This document shows positions 34,884 through 43,772 of a stretch of DNA of 64,000 bases, in pieces. A program made the translations under genes and the position numbers. The notes beneath the pieces were generated by a model. That model saw only the letters and a program-made list of their open reading frames with translations, was not told the DNA's origin and did not search any database. Within the stretch, counting starts at the first letter, position 1. Every line of letters starts with the position of its first letter. The DNA comes from JBBSEX01 sp038239345 (GTDB lineage: Bacteria; Acidobacteriota; Terriglobia; Bryobacterales; Bryobacteraceae): assembly GCA_038239345.1 (NCBI GenBank), contig JBBSEX010000009.1, forward strand, positions 1 to 64,000, in the 5' to 3' direction.

Positions 34884-37604
34884 ATGCAGGAATCTGTCAA
34901 CGATACCGTCGTCGACTCCTCGCATCATCCGCTCCACGTCTTCTTCCACCCGCGCAACATCGCGGTGATAGGCGCCACCGAAGCTCCTCACTCAGTGGGC
35001 CGCGCGCTGCTTTGGAACCTGATCAACAACCCGTTCGGGGGAACCGTATTTCCCGTTAATCCGAAGCGCCAGAGCGTGCTGGGCATTGCGGCGTACGCCA
35101 ATATCGCCGAGGTGCCATATCGAATCGACTTGGCAATTATCGTCACTCCCGCGTCGACTGTGCCGGACATTATCGGCGAATGCATCGCCGCCGGAGCTAG
35201 TGGCGCGATTATTCTGTCGGCCGGATTTCGCGAAGCGGGCAATGAAGGCGGCGCGCTGGAACAGGAGGTTCTGCGCAGGGCGCGCGATGGCAGGATGCGC
35301 ATCATCGGTCCGAATTGTCTCGGCGTGATGAATCCTTCCAGGGGATTGAACGCGAGCTTCGCCGCAGCCATGGCCCGTCCCGGCAACGTGGCGTTTCTCA
35401 CGCAGAGCGGAGCTTTGGGGACGGCGATTCTCGATTGGGGCCAGCGCGAGTTGGTGGGCTTCAGCGCTTTCGTGAGCACGGGCTCAATGCTCGATGTCGG
35501 CTGGGGCGATCTGATTCAATACTTCGGCGATGACGAGCGCACACGCAGCATCATCATTTACATGGAATCGATCGGCGATGCCCGCTCCTTCCTCTCGGCC
35601 GCGCGCGAGGTGGCGCTTACGAAGCCGATTATCGTACTGAAAGCGGGGCGCACCGGTCTAGCCAGAAAGGCCGCCGAGTCACACACCGGGGCGCTATCGG
35701 GCAACGACGAGGTCCTGGACGCGGCCTTCCGGCGCTGCGGCGTGCTGCGCGTGAACAGCGTCTCAGACCTCTTCTATATGTCGGAGGTCTTATCGAAGCA
35801 GCCGCGTCCCCGAGGAGGCAAGCTCGCCATCGTTACCAACGCCGGCGGCCCTGGTATCCTTGCGATGGATGCGCTGCTCTCCGATCGCGGCCAGCTGACA
35901 GACCTCTCGAAGGAGACAATCGATAAGCTGAACGAGTTTCTCCCGCCGCACTGGAGCCATCGGAACCCCGTGGATATTTTGGGCGATGCCGATCACGAGC
36001 GTTACTCGAAAACAATCGAAGTAATCGCTAGAGAAAGCGAGGCCGATGGTATTCTCGCGATCCTGACGCCGCAGGCGACGACCAATCCGACACTCATCGC
36101 GGAACACTTGAAGCCGTTCGCTAAGATCCCGCTTAAGCCGATACTCGCCAGTTGGATGGGTGGGGCGGATGTCGCCGCCGGTGTAGCGATCCTGAATGCG
36201 GCGGGCATCCCCACATTCTCATACCCTGACGCCGCGACCCGGGTTTTTCAATACATGTGGCGCTATAGTTACAACCTTAAGGGGCTGTATGAAACGCCGG
36301 CGATGACCGACGACGATAGCGCCGACATGCCCGATTCGGTTGGAGCGCGCGACATTATCGAGGGTGCGCGCAAGGTAGGACGCACGCTGCTATCGGAATC
36401 CGAGTCGAAGCGAATCCTGGCCGCTTACCGCATTCCCGTTGTGCTAACTGAGATCGCTCTGACGGAAGACGAGGCAGTGGCTGTGGCCGAACGAATTGGC
36501 TACCCGGTGGTTGTGAAGCTGCACTCCGAAACTGTCACGCACAAGTCGGCCGTTGGCGGCGTGCACTTGAACCTGCCGCGCGATGTCGCGGTGCGGGCTG
36601 CGTTCCGGTCCACTAGCAGCGCTACTCCCAGCGTCGATTTCCTGGGAGTAACAGTGCAGCCGATGATGCCGTCACAGGGCAGCGAAATCATTCTGGGCAG
36701 CAGCGTCGACCCTCAATTCGGTCCGGTGCTTCTATTCGGAGGAGGAGGCGCGCTAGCCGAAGTCTTCGCCGACCGATCGCTTGCCCTGCCGCCGTTGAAC
36801 ACGACGCTGGCCCGCCGGATGATGGAACAGACGAAGATCTTGGCCATACTGGAACAACGTGGCGTCGATCTAAAAGTGCTTGATCGTTTGCTGGTACGAT
36901 TCAGCCGGCTAGTCACCGAACAGCGCCGCATAAAAGAAATCGACATCAACCCCTTGCTCGTCTCCGCCGGCTCTCTGATGGCTGTAGATGCAAGAGTGAT
37001 CTTGCACGACGCAAACAAGGACGACCGCGATCTTCCCTGCCCCGCAATTCGCCCATACCCATCGCAATACACGTGGCATTGGGAAGCACGCAATGGCGAA
37101 CATCTCACGATTCGCCCCATCCGTCCCGAAGACGAGCCGCTTCTGGTCGAGTTCCATCAGCACGTTTCGCAACAGAGCGTCTACTTCCGTTACTTTCATT
37201 TCATGGCCTACGATCAGCGCGTCTCCCATGAACGTTTAACGCGAATTTGCTTCGTCGATTACGATCGCGAGATTGCTCTGGTGGCCGAGCGCGGTGCACC
37301 CGCTGCCAACGATCGAGCCATCCTGGGCGTGGGCCGCCTGGTGCAACTTCACGGCACCAAAGACGCGGAATTCGCCGTCTTGGTGAATGATCTATTCCAG
37401 GGGCAAGGGCTTGGTACGGAGCTGCTATCGCGCCTGGTAGAGATTGGACGGGCTGAGAATCTAAACCGCATTGTGGCCGATATCCTCGGTGACAATGGCG
37501 CCATGCAGCGCGTCGCGAAACGTGTCGGATTCCATCTGCGGACAGTCCCCGGCGAAAGTCTGATAAAAGCGGAACTACCGTTGCGGGGCCCAATCGTCAC
37601 ATAA
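34884..37604 (+). CDS. ADP-forming acyl-CoA synthetase fused to GNAT acetyltransferase (Pat/AcdA-like)
   Basis: A 906-residue fusion. In order: CoA-binding domain (about 15-115, IAVIGATEAPHSVGRAL), succinyl-CoA-ligase-like domains with the phosphorylatable His267 in SHTGALSGND, an ATP-grasp domain (about 500-715, RIGYPVVVKLHSETVTHKSA) and a C-terminal GNAT domain (about 735-900, LTIRPIRPEDEPLLVEFH, QGQGLGTELLSRLVEIGRA). It has the same parts as E. coli PatZ/YfiQ, a protein lysine acetyltransferase whose synthetase half is inactive. Here the active-site His is kept, so the synthetase half may be catalytic. It could make acyl-CoA with ATP and acetylate proteins, for example acetyl-CoA synthetase. 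Confidence 0.92.
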   Translation: MQESVNDTVVDSSHHPLHVFFHPRNIAVIGATEAPHSVGRALLWNLINNPFGGTVFPVNPKRQSVLGIAAYANIAEVPYRIDLAIIVTPASTVPDIIGECIAAGASGAIILSAGFREAGNEGGALEQEVLRRARDGRMRIIGPNCLGVMNPSRGLNASFAAAMARPGNVAFLTQSGALGTAILDWGQRELVGFSAFVSTGSMLDVGWGDLIQYFGDDERTRSIIIYMESIGDARSFLSAAREVALTKPIIVLKAGRTGLARKAAESHTGALSGNDEVLDAAFRRCGVLRVNSVSDLFYMSEVLSKQPRPRGGKLAIVTNAGGPGILAMDALLSDRGQLTDLSKETIDKLNEFLPPHWSHRNPVDILGDADHERYSKTIEVIARESEADGILAILTPQATTNPTLIAEHLKPFAKIPLKPILASWMGGADVAAGVAILNAAGIPTFSYPDAATRVFQYMWRYSYNLKGLYETPAMTDDDSADMPDSVGARDIIEGARKVGRTLLSESESKRILAAYRIPVVLTEIALTEDEAVAVAERIGYPVVVKLHSETVTHKSAVGGVHLNLPRDVAVRAAFRSTSSATPSVDFLGVTVQPMMPSQGSEIILGSSVDPQFGPVLLFGGGGALAEVFADRSLALPPLNTTLARRMMEQTKILAILEQRGVDLKVLDRLLVRFSRLVTEQRRIKEIDINPLLVSAGSLMAVDARVILHDANKDDRDLPCPAIRPYPSQYTWHWEARNGEHLTIRPIRPEDEPLLVEFHQHVSQQSVYFRYFHFMAYDQRVSHERLTRICFVDYDREIALVAERGAPAANDRAILGVGRLVQLHGTKDAEFAVLVNDLFQGQGLGTELLSRLVEIGRAENLNRIVADILGDNGAMQRVAKRVGFHLRTVPGESLIKAELPLRGPIVT

Positions 37605-37612
37605 TCGTTGGG

Positions 37613-39250
37613 ATGAATCGCAGAACCTTCTTCGAACTAAGCGCCCTGGCCGGAGGCGTCACGCTGACTGGATGTAATGAGAAACCCGCGCCGCCCGCTC
37701 CTCCCCCGGTAAAGAAGGAAGCAGCCCCGGCATCTGAGCTTGCACCATTTGAGTTCGATGAGATCACGGTGGCGAATCTGCAGCAGGCCATGGAATCGGG
37801 CCGGTTCACGGCGCGGGCGATTGCCGAACAATACTTGTCCCGCATTGACGCTGTCGATAAGAACGGTCCGACGATTAACTCCATCATCGAGCTGAACCCC
37901 GATGCGCTATCAATCGCCGACACGCTTGATAGCGAGCGGAAAAGTAATAAGCTGCGCGGGCCGCTGCACGGCATCCCGATACTGATCAAGGACAACATCG
38001 ATACGTCCGATCGCATGAGCACTTCGGCAGGGTCACTGGCGCTGCAAGGCTCCATTGCCGCGAAGGATTCTTTTGTCGCCGAACGTCTGCGGGCGGCCGG
38101 TGCCGTCATTCTTGGCAAGACGAATCTAAGCGAGTGGGCAAATTTCCGATCGACACATTCCGTCAGCGGATGGAGCGGACGCGGTGGTCAAACTCGGAAT
38201 CCCTATGTTCTGGATCGGAATCCTTGCGGCTCCAGTTCTGGAACCGGAGCGGCGATTTCGGCGAATCTCTGCGCCATCGGGGTTGGCACGGAAACCGATG
38301 GATCCATCGTGTGCCCGTCGTCGATGAATGGACTTGTGGGGATTAAGCCGACGGTCGGGCTGATTAGCCGTTCTGGAATTATTCCGATCTCCCACACGCA
38401 AGACACCGCTGGCCCGATGGCCCGCACCGTTCGCGACGCGGCAATTTTATTGTCGGCCTTGGCCGGCGTCGATCCGCGAGATTCCGTGACGGCCGCAAGC
38501 GATGGTAAGTCGCAGCCGGATTACACAAAGTTCCTCGACGAAAGCGGGCTCAAGGGCGCGCGCATTGGAATTGCCCGCAAGTTTTTCGGTTTCAATGCAG
38601 CCGTTGACCGCCTTATGGAGAACTGCATTAAAGCGATGAAGCAGGAAGGCGCGATCATCATCGATCCAACCGACCTCCCATCGCACGGAAAGTACAACGA
38701 CACGGAATTCGAAGCTATGCTCTACGAATTTAAAGCGGGCCTGAATGCCTATCTAGGGTCGTTGCCAAAATCGGCCAAGGTCCACTCTCTCGCGGATGTG
38801 ATCGCTTTTAACGCGAAGGAGCGGGCTGCCGAGATGCCTTATTTTGGCCAGGAAATTCTGATGGATGCGCAGAAAAAAGGCTCGCTCAAAGACAAAGCAT
38901 ATTTGGATGCGCTGGCCAACAATCGGAAGCTTTCTCGCGATGAAGGCATTGATGCGGTGTTCGCCAAATACAAGGTTGACGCGATTGTAGGCCCGACGGC
39001 CGGGACGCCATGGGTCACCGATTGGATTAATGGGGATCATGAATCCGGTGGTTGTCCCACGCCCGCCGCGGTCGCCGGATATCCGCACATCACAGTTCCC
39101 GCGGGCTACATCTTCGGCTTGCCTGTCGGTATTTCCTTCTTTGGGACAGCCTGGAGTGAACCCACGCTTCTGAAGATCGCTTACGGATTTGAGCAGGCGA
39201 CAAAATCGCGTAACGCTCCCAAATTCCAGAAGACCGTGGACTTCGGGTAA
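37613..39250 (+). CDS. Amidase-signature-family lipoprotein
   Basis: A 545-residue amidase. The N-terminus carries a Tat-like RR and a lipobox (NRRTFFELSALAGGVTLTGC, Cys21), then a Pro-rich linker, so it should be anchored outside the cytoplasm. The Ser-cisSer-Lys triad is visible: Lys126 (PILIKDNID), cis-Ser near 208 (NPCGSSSGTGA) and Ser231 (GTETDGSIVCPSS). It hydrolyses amide bonds; the closest type is the secreted amidase/glutamyl-amidotransferase-A-like group, with peptide amides or xenobiotic amides as possible substrates. It starts 8 nt after the acyl-CoA synthetase fusion. Confidence 0.92.
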   Translation: MNRRTFFELSALAGGVTLTGCNEKPAPPAPPPVKKEAAPASELAPFEFDEITVANLQQAMESGRFTARAIAEQYLSRIDAVDKNGPTINSIIELNPDALSIADTLDSERKSNKLRGPLHGIPILIKDNIDTSDRMSTSAGSLALQGSIAAKDSFVAERLRAAGAVILGKTNLSEWANFRSTHSVSGWSGRGGQTRNPYVLDRNPCGSSSGTGAAISANLCAIGVGTETDGSIVCPSSMNGLVGIKPTVGLISRSGIIPISHTQDTAGPMARTVRDAAILLSALAGVDPRDSVTAASDGKSQPDYTKFLDESGLKGARIGIARKFFGFNAAVDRLMENCIKAMKQEGAIIIDPTDLPSHGKYNDTEFEAMLYEFKAGLNAYLGSLPKSAKVHSLADVIAFNAKERAAEMPYFGQEILMDAQKKGSLKDKAYLDALANNRKLSRDEGIDAVFAKYKVDAIVGPTAGTPWVTDWINGDHESGGCPTPAAVAGYPHITVPAGYIFGLPVGISFFGTAWSEPTLLKIAYGFEQATKSRNAPKFQKTVDFG

Positions 39251-39274
39251 AAAGTCACCAGATACAATTGAGGC

Positions 39275-40462
39275 ATGCTTTCTATTCCAGACGAGTTCTA
39301 TCGCGTTCAGAAATTGCCGCCGTATGTCTTTGCCGTTGTGAATGAGAAAAAAGCGAAGCTCCGCGCGGCGGGCCTGGACGTGGTGGATTTCGGCATGGGC
39401 AATCCCGATGGACCGACGCCGCGGAAAGTCGTCAACACCCTGATCAAAGAAGCGAAGAACCCGCGGAACCACGGCTATTCGATGTCCAAGGGCATTCCCG
39501 AACTGCGCCAAGCGATTGTCGATCGATATCAGTTGAAATACGGCGTCACTTTGAATCCGGAAACAGAAGCGATCGTCACTATCGGTTCCAAGGAGGCGTT
39601 GGCCCATCTGTTGCTCGCCATCGTCGGTCCGGGAGATCAGGTGGTTTCGCCGAATCCCGCGTATCCGATTCATCAGTGGGGCGTGGTGCTGTCGGAAGGT
39701 GAAGCAGTGATGTTGCCGATGCCCGATCCTGACACGTTCTTTACGGGATTGGAGGATCTGTACAACACCGGCCGCAAGCCGAAAATTATTCTCATTTCGT
39801 TCCCACACAATCCTACCGGACAGTGCGTTGACCTGGAGTACTTCGAACGAATCATTCGTCTGGCGAAGGAGCATGGCACCATCGTGATTCACGATCTGGC
39901 CTATGCCGACATCGGCTACGACGGCTATGAAGCCCCTAGTATATTGCAGGTGGAAGGTGCGAAGGATGTCGCGGTTGAAATATTTTCAATGTCGAAGAGC
40001 TATAACATGGCGGGCTGGCGTGTTGGCTTTTGCCTGGGTAACGAAAAGATTGTCGGCGCTCTAACGCGCATTAAAAGCTACCTGGATTACGGGATGTTTC
40101 AGCCAATTCAACTGGCCGCGATCACGGCGCTGCGGGAGTGCGAGGACGATACGAAGAAGATTCGCGATCAGTATCATAAGCGTCGCGATCTGCTGGTATC
40201 GGGACTACGAAAGGCTGGATGGCCGGTGGATTGTCCGCGCGCTTCGATGTTCGTCTGGGCGCAGATTCCTGAGAAATTTCGTGAGATGGGATCGCTCGAA
40301 TTTTCCAAGCTGCTGATGGATGAAGCACTGGTCGCGGTGGCGCCTGGCATCGGATTTGGTCCGATGGGCGAGGGCTGGGTTCGTTTCGCGCTGATCGAAA
40401 ACAATCAGCGGACACGCCAGGCAACCGCCGCGATCCAGAAATTTCTTAGGGCCAAGAGTTAA
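39275..40462 (+). CDS. alaC: Alanine aminotransferase, AlaC-like
   Basis: A 395-residue class I/II PLP aminotransferase. The opening LPPYVFAVVNEKKAKLRAAG and VVDFGMGNPDGPTP, the middle VTIGSKEALAHLLLAIVGPG and VSPNPAYPIHQWG match AlaC of E. coli (glutamate-pyruvate transaminase) closely. The PLP lysine lies in FSMSKSYNMAGWR near 240, and the substrate-carboxylate Arg in EGWVRFALIEN. It interconverts alanine and 2-oxoglutarate with pyruvate and glutamate. Related LL-diaminopimelate aminotransferases cannot be fully excluded. Its end overlaps that of a small secreted protein gene on the other strand by 4 nt. Confidence 0.88.
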   Translation: MLSIPDEFYRVQKLPPYVFAVVNEKKAKLRAAGLDVVDFGMGNPDGPTPRKVVNTLIKEAKNPRNHGYSMSKGIPELRQAIVDRYQLKYGVTLNPETEAIVTIGSKEALAHLLLAIVGPGDQVVSPNPAYPIHQWGVVLSEGEAVMLPMPDPDTFFTGLEDLYNTGRKPKIILISFPHNPTGQCVDLEYFERIIRLAKEHGTIVIHDLAYADIGYDGYEAPSILQVEGAKDVAVEIFSMSKSYNMAGWRVGFCLGNEKIVGALTRIKSYLDYGMFQPIQLAAITALRECEDDTKKIRDQYHKRRDLLVSGLRKAGWPVDCPRASMFVWAQIPEKFREMGSLEFSKLLMDEALVAVAPGIGFGPMGEGWVRFALIENNQRTRQATAAIQKFLRAKS

Positions 40463-40758
40463 TACCGGTCATCCCGATACCCGTTGTGATACCGACGGTA
40501 TTCACGGGCTCGCTCGCGTTCTAACCGGCGCTCATAGGCGATGCGCTCACGCCGTTCCCGCTCAAAGCGCCGTTCCTCATGCCGATCGTACCGGTAGTCG
40601 TTATAGCCGTGTTGGTAATTGTCCGCTCCGTATCGATAGTCGTTTTGGTCATATCGATAGTCGTCGCGGGTCTGCGCAGAAGCGGTTTGAGGCTGTATCA
40701 GAGCCAGTCCCGCGAACAACGCCATTGTTGTAAGTCCGATTGCTTTAATCATTGCCAT
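40459..40758 (-). CDS. Small secreted Tyr/Arg/Asp-rich protein
   Basis: A 99-residue protein. A signal peptide (about 1-28, cut after TASAQ) is followed by a low-complexity mature part: first YRYDQNDYRYG-type Tyr/Asp/Asn repeats, then an Arg/Glu-rich charged helix (RRFERERRERIAYERRLERE), then YRRYHNGYRDDRY. GGGATGGCAATG supplies the start. No enzyme-like features; such proteins may bind polymers or metals at the surface. Convergent with alaC. Confidence 0.75.
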   Translation of the reverse strand: MAMIKAIGLTTMALFAGLALIQPQTASAQTRDDYRYDQNDYRYGADNYQHGYNDYRYDRHEERRFERERRERIAYERRLERERAREYRRYHNGYRDDRY

Positions 40759-40906
40759 CCCCTCTTCTCTCCGAGTCTGGTTTGCACCATCCTCTACTAT
40801 TTAGAGGCGCGCGGTGATGAGAACGAATGCAAGGAATTGTCACAATTCCCTAAAGTTACGTTCATGAATTTTGCCTCATCCACCAACCTGCTACCATGGC
40901 ATCTCT

Positions 40907-41914
40907 ATGAGGCTGGCCGTAGTAGGACTGGGTGTCATGGGCTCCGCTCATGTCAGAGCTTTGCGCCAAATTTCTCCACAATCCCTTGCCGCGGTTTGTA
41001 GCCGGAATCAGAAGCGACTCGCGGGCGACTTCAGCGGGATCAAGGGAAACCTGGGCGATGCCGAAGAAGATTTTGACATGACCGGCATCAAGGCCTACCA
41101 AAGTATCGCGGACCTTCTGCATGACACGGATGTCGACGCCGTGGATCTCTGCTTGCCCACGAATCTGCACTGCGATACCGCCATTGCGGCGCTTGGCGCG
41201 GGGAAGCATGTGCTGGTTGAGAAGCCGATGGCGCTCACTGTTGCCGAATCCGGTCGCATGATCGAAATGGCTCGTAAGAGCGGCCGTATTTTGATGGTGG
41301 CGCAGGTGCTACGATTCTTTCCCGCGTATCGCGCGCTGCGCAGTGCGCTTCAGACCGCCGGCAAGATGCGCCACGCAATGTTTCGCAGACGGGCCGCGAC
41401 TCCGGGTTGGGGGGAGTGGATCACCAATCCCGAGCATAGCGGCGGTGGCGTGTTCGATCTTTTAATTCACGATGTAGACATGTCCCTGCACCTATTCGGA
41501 AAGCCTCGGGCAATCTCCGCTGTAGGGGCTACCGGGATTGAGCCGGGCGTCGACGTGATCGACACGCAACTCTTTTACGACGATGGCTCCGTGGCAACGA
41601 TCGCCGGCGGTTGGTATCACCCAAGCGGCTATCCATTTTCGATGGAGTACACGGTGGTCTGCGATGCCGCCACGTTCGAATATAGTTCGGCCGGCCGTGA
41701 ACCCACGGCATATCGCGGCGGTGATCCAGAGCCGTTGCCGCTGGAGGAAACGAACGGATACGGCGAGGAGATCAAGTATTTCCTGGAATGCGCGGAGGCG
41801 AACCAGCAACCTGTTCTATGCCCGCCTGAAGAATCCGCCGACGCCGTCAGTTTAATGCTCCAGATGCTGGAAGCGCGCAAGAGAAATGGAGAAAAGATCC
41901 CATGCAGCCTGTAA
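40907..41914 (+). CDS. Gfo/Idh/MocA-family oxidoreductase
   Basis: A 335-residue NAD(P)-dependent sugar dehydrogenase-like protein. The Rossmann motif VVGLGVMGSAHVRAL lies at the N-terminus, followed by LPTNLHCDTAIAALGAGKHVLVEKP, whose Lys is the family catalytic lysine, and HDVDMSLHLFG in the C-terminal domain. I start at ATG 40907, where the Rossmann fold begins; an upstream GTG-like frame adds residues with no match. The substrate is a sugar, inositol or derivative, not identifiable here. It overlaps a sugar isomerase gene by 13 nt, so the two form one catabolic or conversion step pair. Confidence 0.9.
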   Translation: MRLAVVGLGVMGSAHVRALRQISPQSLAAVCSRNQKRLAGDFSGIKGNLGDAEEDFDMTGIKAYQSIADLLHDTDVDAVDLCLPTNLHCDTAIAALGAGKHVLVEKPMALTVAESGRMIEMARKSGRILMVAQVLRFFPAYRALRSALQTAGKMRHAMFRRRAATPGWGEWITNPEHSGGGVFDLLIHDVDMSLHLFGKPRAISAVGATGIEPGVDVIDTQLFYDDGSVATIAGGWYHPSGYPFSMEYTVVCDAATFEYSSAGREPTAYRGGDPEPLPLEETNGYGEEIKYFLECAEANQQPVLCPPEESADAVSLMLQMLEARKRNGEKIPCSL

Positions 41915-42735
41915 AGGAAAACCAACTCGGGGTGATGTTCTGGGCGGGACGCGACACGCTCGACAGCATCCATTCGATGGGCGTTACTTGCGGTCAACTC
42001 GGGGTTGGGGGCGACGCCGACTTATCGCCGGAAAGCGCCGGCAGATGGAAAGCCGATCTGGAAAAGTTCGGGATCGCAGCCGTAACGGTGGTTTGCGCAT
42101 ACGATGGCGAGAGCTACGCGGATATTCCAACTGTGCAGAAGACCGTGGGATTTATCCCGCCCGAAACACGCGAGGCCCGCGAAGCGCGCACAATCGCCGC
42201 GAGCCATTTCGCCGCCGAACTGGGAGTGCCTGGCATCGGATGTCACATTGGCTTCGTTCCCGAGGATCATACGCATCCCGACTACATTGCGGTGCGCGAT
42301 ATGGTCCGCCGCATCTGCGATCATGCGGCGCGGCATGGACAAACCTTCGCCCTGGAAACAGGCCAGGAGCCGGCGGAAGTGCTGCTACGCTTCCTTCTGG
42401 ACGTCGACCGGCCAAATCTCGGAATCAACTTCGATCCCGCGAACATGATCCTCTATGGCACGGGCGACCCGATCATGGCTCTGGGCATCCTGGGTCCGAA
42501 GATTCTCTCGGTGCATTGCAAGGATGGTGACTGGCCGCTGGAATCGGCGCCCGGCTCATTGGGGAAAGAACGTCCTTTGGGGCAAGGCTCGGTGGGAATT
42601 CCGGTGTTCCTGCGGAAACTGCGGGAAGTCGGCTATCGTGGAACTATTCATGTGGAACGGGAGTGCGAAGATCAGCGCGAACGGCTTCATGACATCAATG
42701 TGGCCCTGACTTACTTGCGCGATCTTGGCGTTTAA
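41902..42735 (+). CDS. Sugar phosphate isomerase/epimerase-family protein
   Basis: A 277-residue xylose-isomerase-like TIM-barrel protein without signal peptide, so cytoplasmic. Metal-site strands are visible: IGCHIGFVPED near 112, FALETGQEP near 152, LGINFDPANM near 173, ILSVHCKDGDW near 199 and IHVERECED near 250. Substrate unknown; isomerases of this kind often act after MocA-type dehydrogenases on the same sugar or inositol. The start overlaps the dehydrogenase gene end by 13 nt. Confidence 0.88.
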   Translation: MQPVKENQLGVMFWAGRDTLDSIHSMGVTCGQLGVGGDADLSPESAGRWKADLEKFGIAAVTVVCAYDGESYADIPTVQKTVGFIPPETREAREARTIAASHFAAELGVPGIGCHIGFVPEDHTHPDYIAVRDMVRRICDHAARHGQTFALETGQEPAEVLLRFLLDVDRPNLGINFDPANMILYGTGDPIMALGILGPKILSVHCKDGDWPLESAPGSLGKERPLGQGSVGIPVFLRKLREVGYRGTIHVERECEDQRERLHDINVALTYLRDLGV

Positions 42736-42750
42736 GCAAACCCGATAATA

Positions 42751-42786
42751 GTTTAGTTTGACAAACCAAACGAATCCGCTTAAGAT
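42751..42786 (+). promoter_or_regulatory. Promoter with overlapping near-perfect palindrome (candidate MarR operator)
   Basis: GTTTAGTTTG and CAAACCAAAC flank one central A (42751-42771) with 9 of 10 positions paired. Inside lies TTGACA (42758-42763), a perfect -35 box, followed after exactly 17 nt by TAAGAT (42781-42786) as -10. A dimeric repressor here would block RNA polymerase. The MarR gene starts right downstream, so autoregulation is likely. Confidence 0.65.
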
Positions 42787-42791
42787 TCGAG

Positions 42792-43259
42792 TTGAAGTTA
42801 AGAAAAGACGTTCGGCAAATACTGACTTTTTATCCGAAGATCTTTCTGGCGTGCCATACGAGGCATGTTCGCGATCCGCGGTCGGATACATTACTAAGCG
42901 CCCATCAGGCGGGCATTCTCGATCATCTGGATGAAATCGAGGGCACCGGCCTAAACGATTTGGCCAAGCACATGGGTGTAACACCATCGACGATGTCACT
43001 GGCGATCGATCGTCTGGAGCGCGGCGGTTATGTTACGCGCGATCGCGACAAGGGCGATGGGCGGCGCGTGAAGCTTCTCCTGACCGCTGCCGGCGAGCGA
43101 GTACGGCAAGAGAACTCCGTGTTGGACCCGGAACTTGTCCAGGCGATGTTAGATGTCCTGCCAGCCAAGCAACGCAAGTTGGCTTTAGAAGGCTTGTCGA
43201 TTTTGGCCGATGCGGCAAGCCGGCAACTGGAAAAGAAATCTCTAGGAGGAAGGCGATGA
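42792..43259 (+). CDS. MarR-family transcriptional regulator
   Basis: A 155-residue winged-HTH regulator. The DNA-binding part is TGLNDLAKHMGVTPSTMSLAIDRLERGGYV, with the wing RDRDKGDGRRVKLLLTAAG. It begins with a dimerisation helix (LRKDVRQILTFYPKIFLACH). The TTG start is used because the family frame begins there, but it lies only 6 nt after the predicted -10, so either it is leaderless or another promoter exists. Two genes follow (ATGA overlap, then 4 nt), a SRPBCC protein and a DUF3052-like protein, which are the likely regulon besides itself. Confidence 0.85.
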   Translation: MKLRKDVRQILTFYPKIFLACHTRHVRDPRSDTLLSAHQAGILDHLDEIEGTGLNDLAKHMGVTPSTMSLAIDRLERGGYVTRDRDKGDGRRVKLLLTAAGERVRQENSVLDPELVQAMLDVLPAKQRKLALEGLSILADAASRQLEKKSLGGRR

Positions 43260-43768
43260 AATGGCTGTTGATAGGCCTTGGTACGCTTGCGGCGGTAGCC
43301 TTGATCGTAGTGGCCGTCGGGGCAATGCTGCCGAAAGCGCACGTCGCCACCCGTGCTATTCGATTACATAAAACTCCGGAAGCCGTTTGGCTTGTGATAT
43401 CGGGCAAGCCGGATTGGCGCCCCGAAGTGGTACGAACAGACTCTCTACCAGATCAAGGCGGCCATGCGATGTGGCGGGAAACCAACAAAGGTGGAATGAC
43501 CATCACGTATGAGCGAATGGAGACGGACCCTCCACGACGGCTGGTGAACCGAATCGCCGACAAGACCCTTCCTTTCGGCGGCGGATGGACCTATGCGATC
43601 GACCCGGAAGCCGACGGCAGCATTGTGCGCCTTACCGAGAATGGTGAAGTCTACAATCCACTCTTCCGCTTCGTTTCGCGTTTCATCATGGGCCACGCGT
43701 CGAATATCGAGACTGCCCTTCGATCACTGGCGGCGCACTTTGGCGAGAAAGTGAGCATCGAACGGTAA
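43256..43768 (+). CDS. SRPBCC-family (START/polyketide-cyclase-like) protein with N-terminal membrane helix
   Basis: A 170-residue protein: one membrane helix at about 3-25 (WLLIGLGTLAAVALIVVAVGA), then a SRPBCC fold with TRAIRLHKTPEAVWLVISG as the opening strand and MGHASNIETALRSLAAHF as the C-terminal helix that closes the hydrophobic cavity. The family binds lipids or hydrophobic ligands. Translation is coupled to the MarR gene through an ATGA overlap, so its ligand may be linked to what MarR senses. Confidence 0.8.
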   Translation: MKWLLIGLGTLAAVALIVVAVGAMLPKAHVATRAIRLHKTPEAVWLVISGKPDWRPEVVRTDSLPDQGGHAMWRETNKGGMTITYERMETDPPRRLVNRIADKTLPFGGGWTYAIDPEADGSIVRLTENGEVYNPLFRFVSRFIMGHASNIETALRSLAAHFGEKVSIER

Positions 43769-43772
43769 TCAC

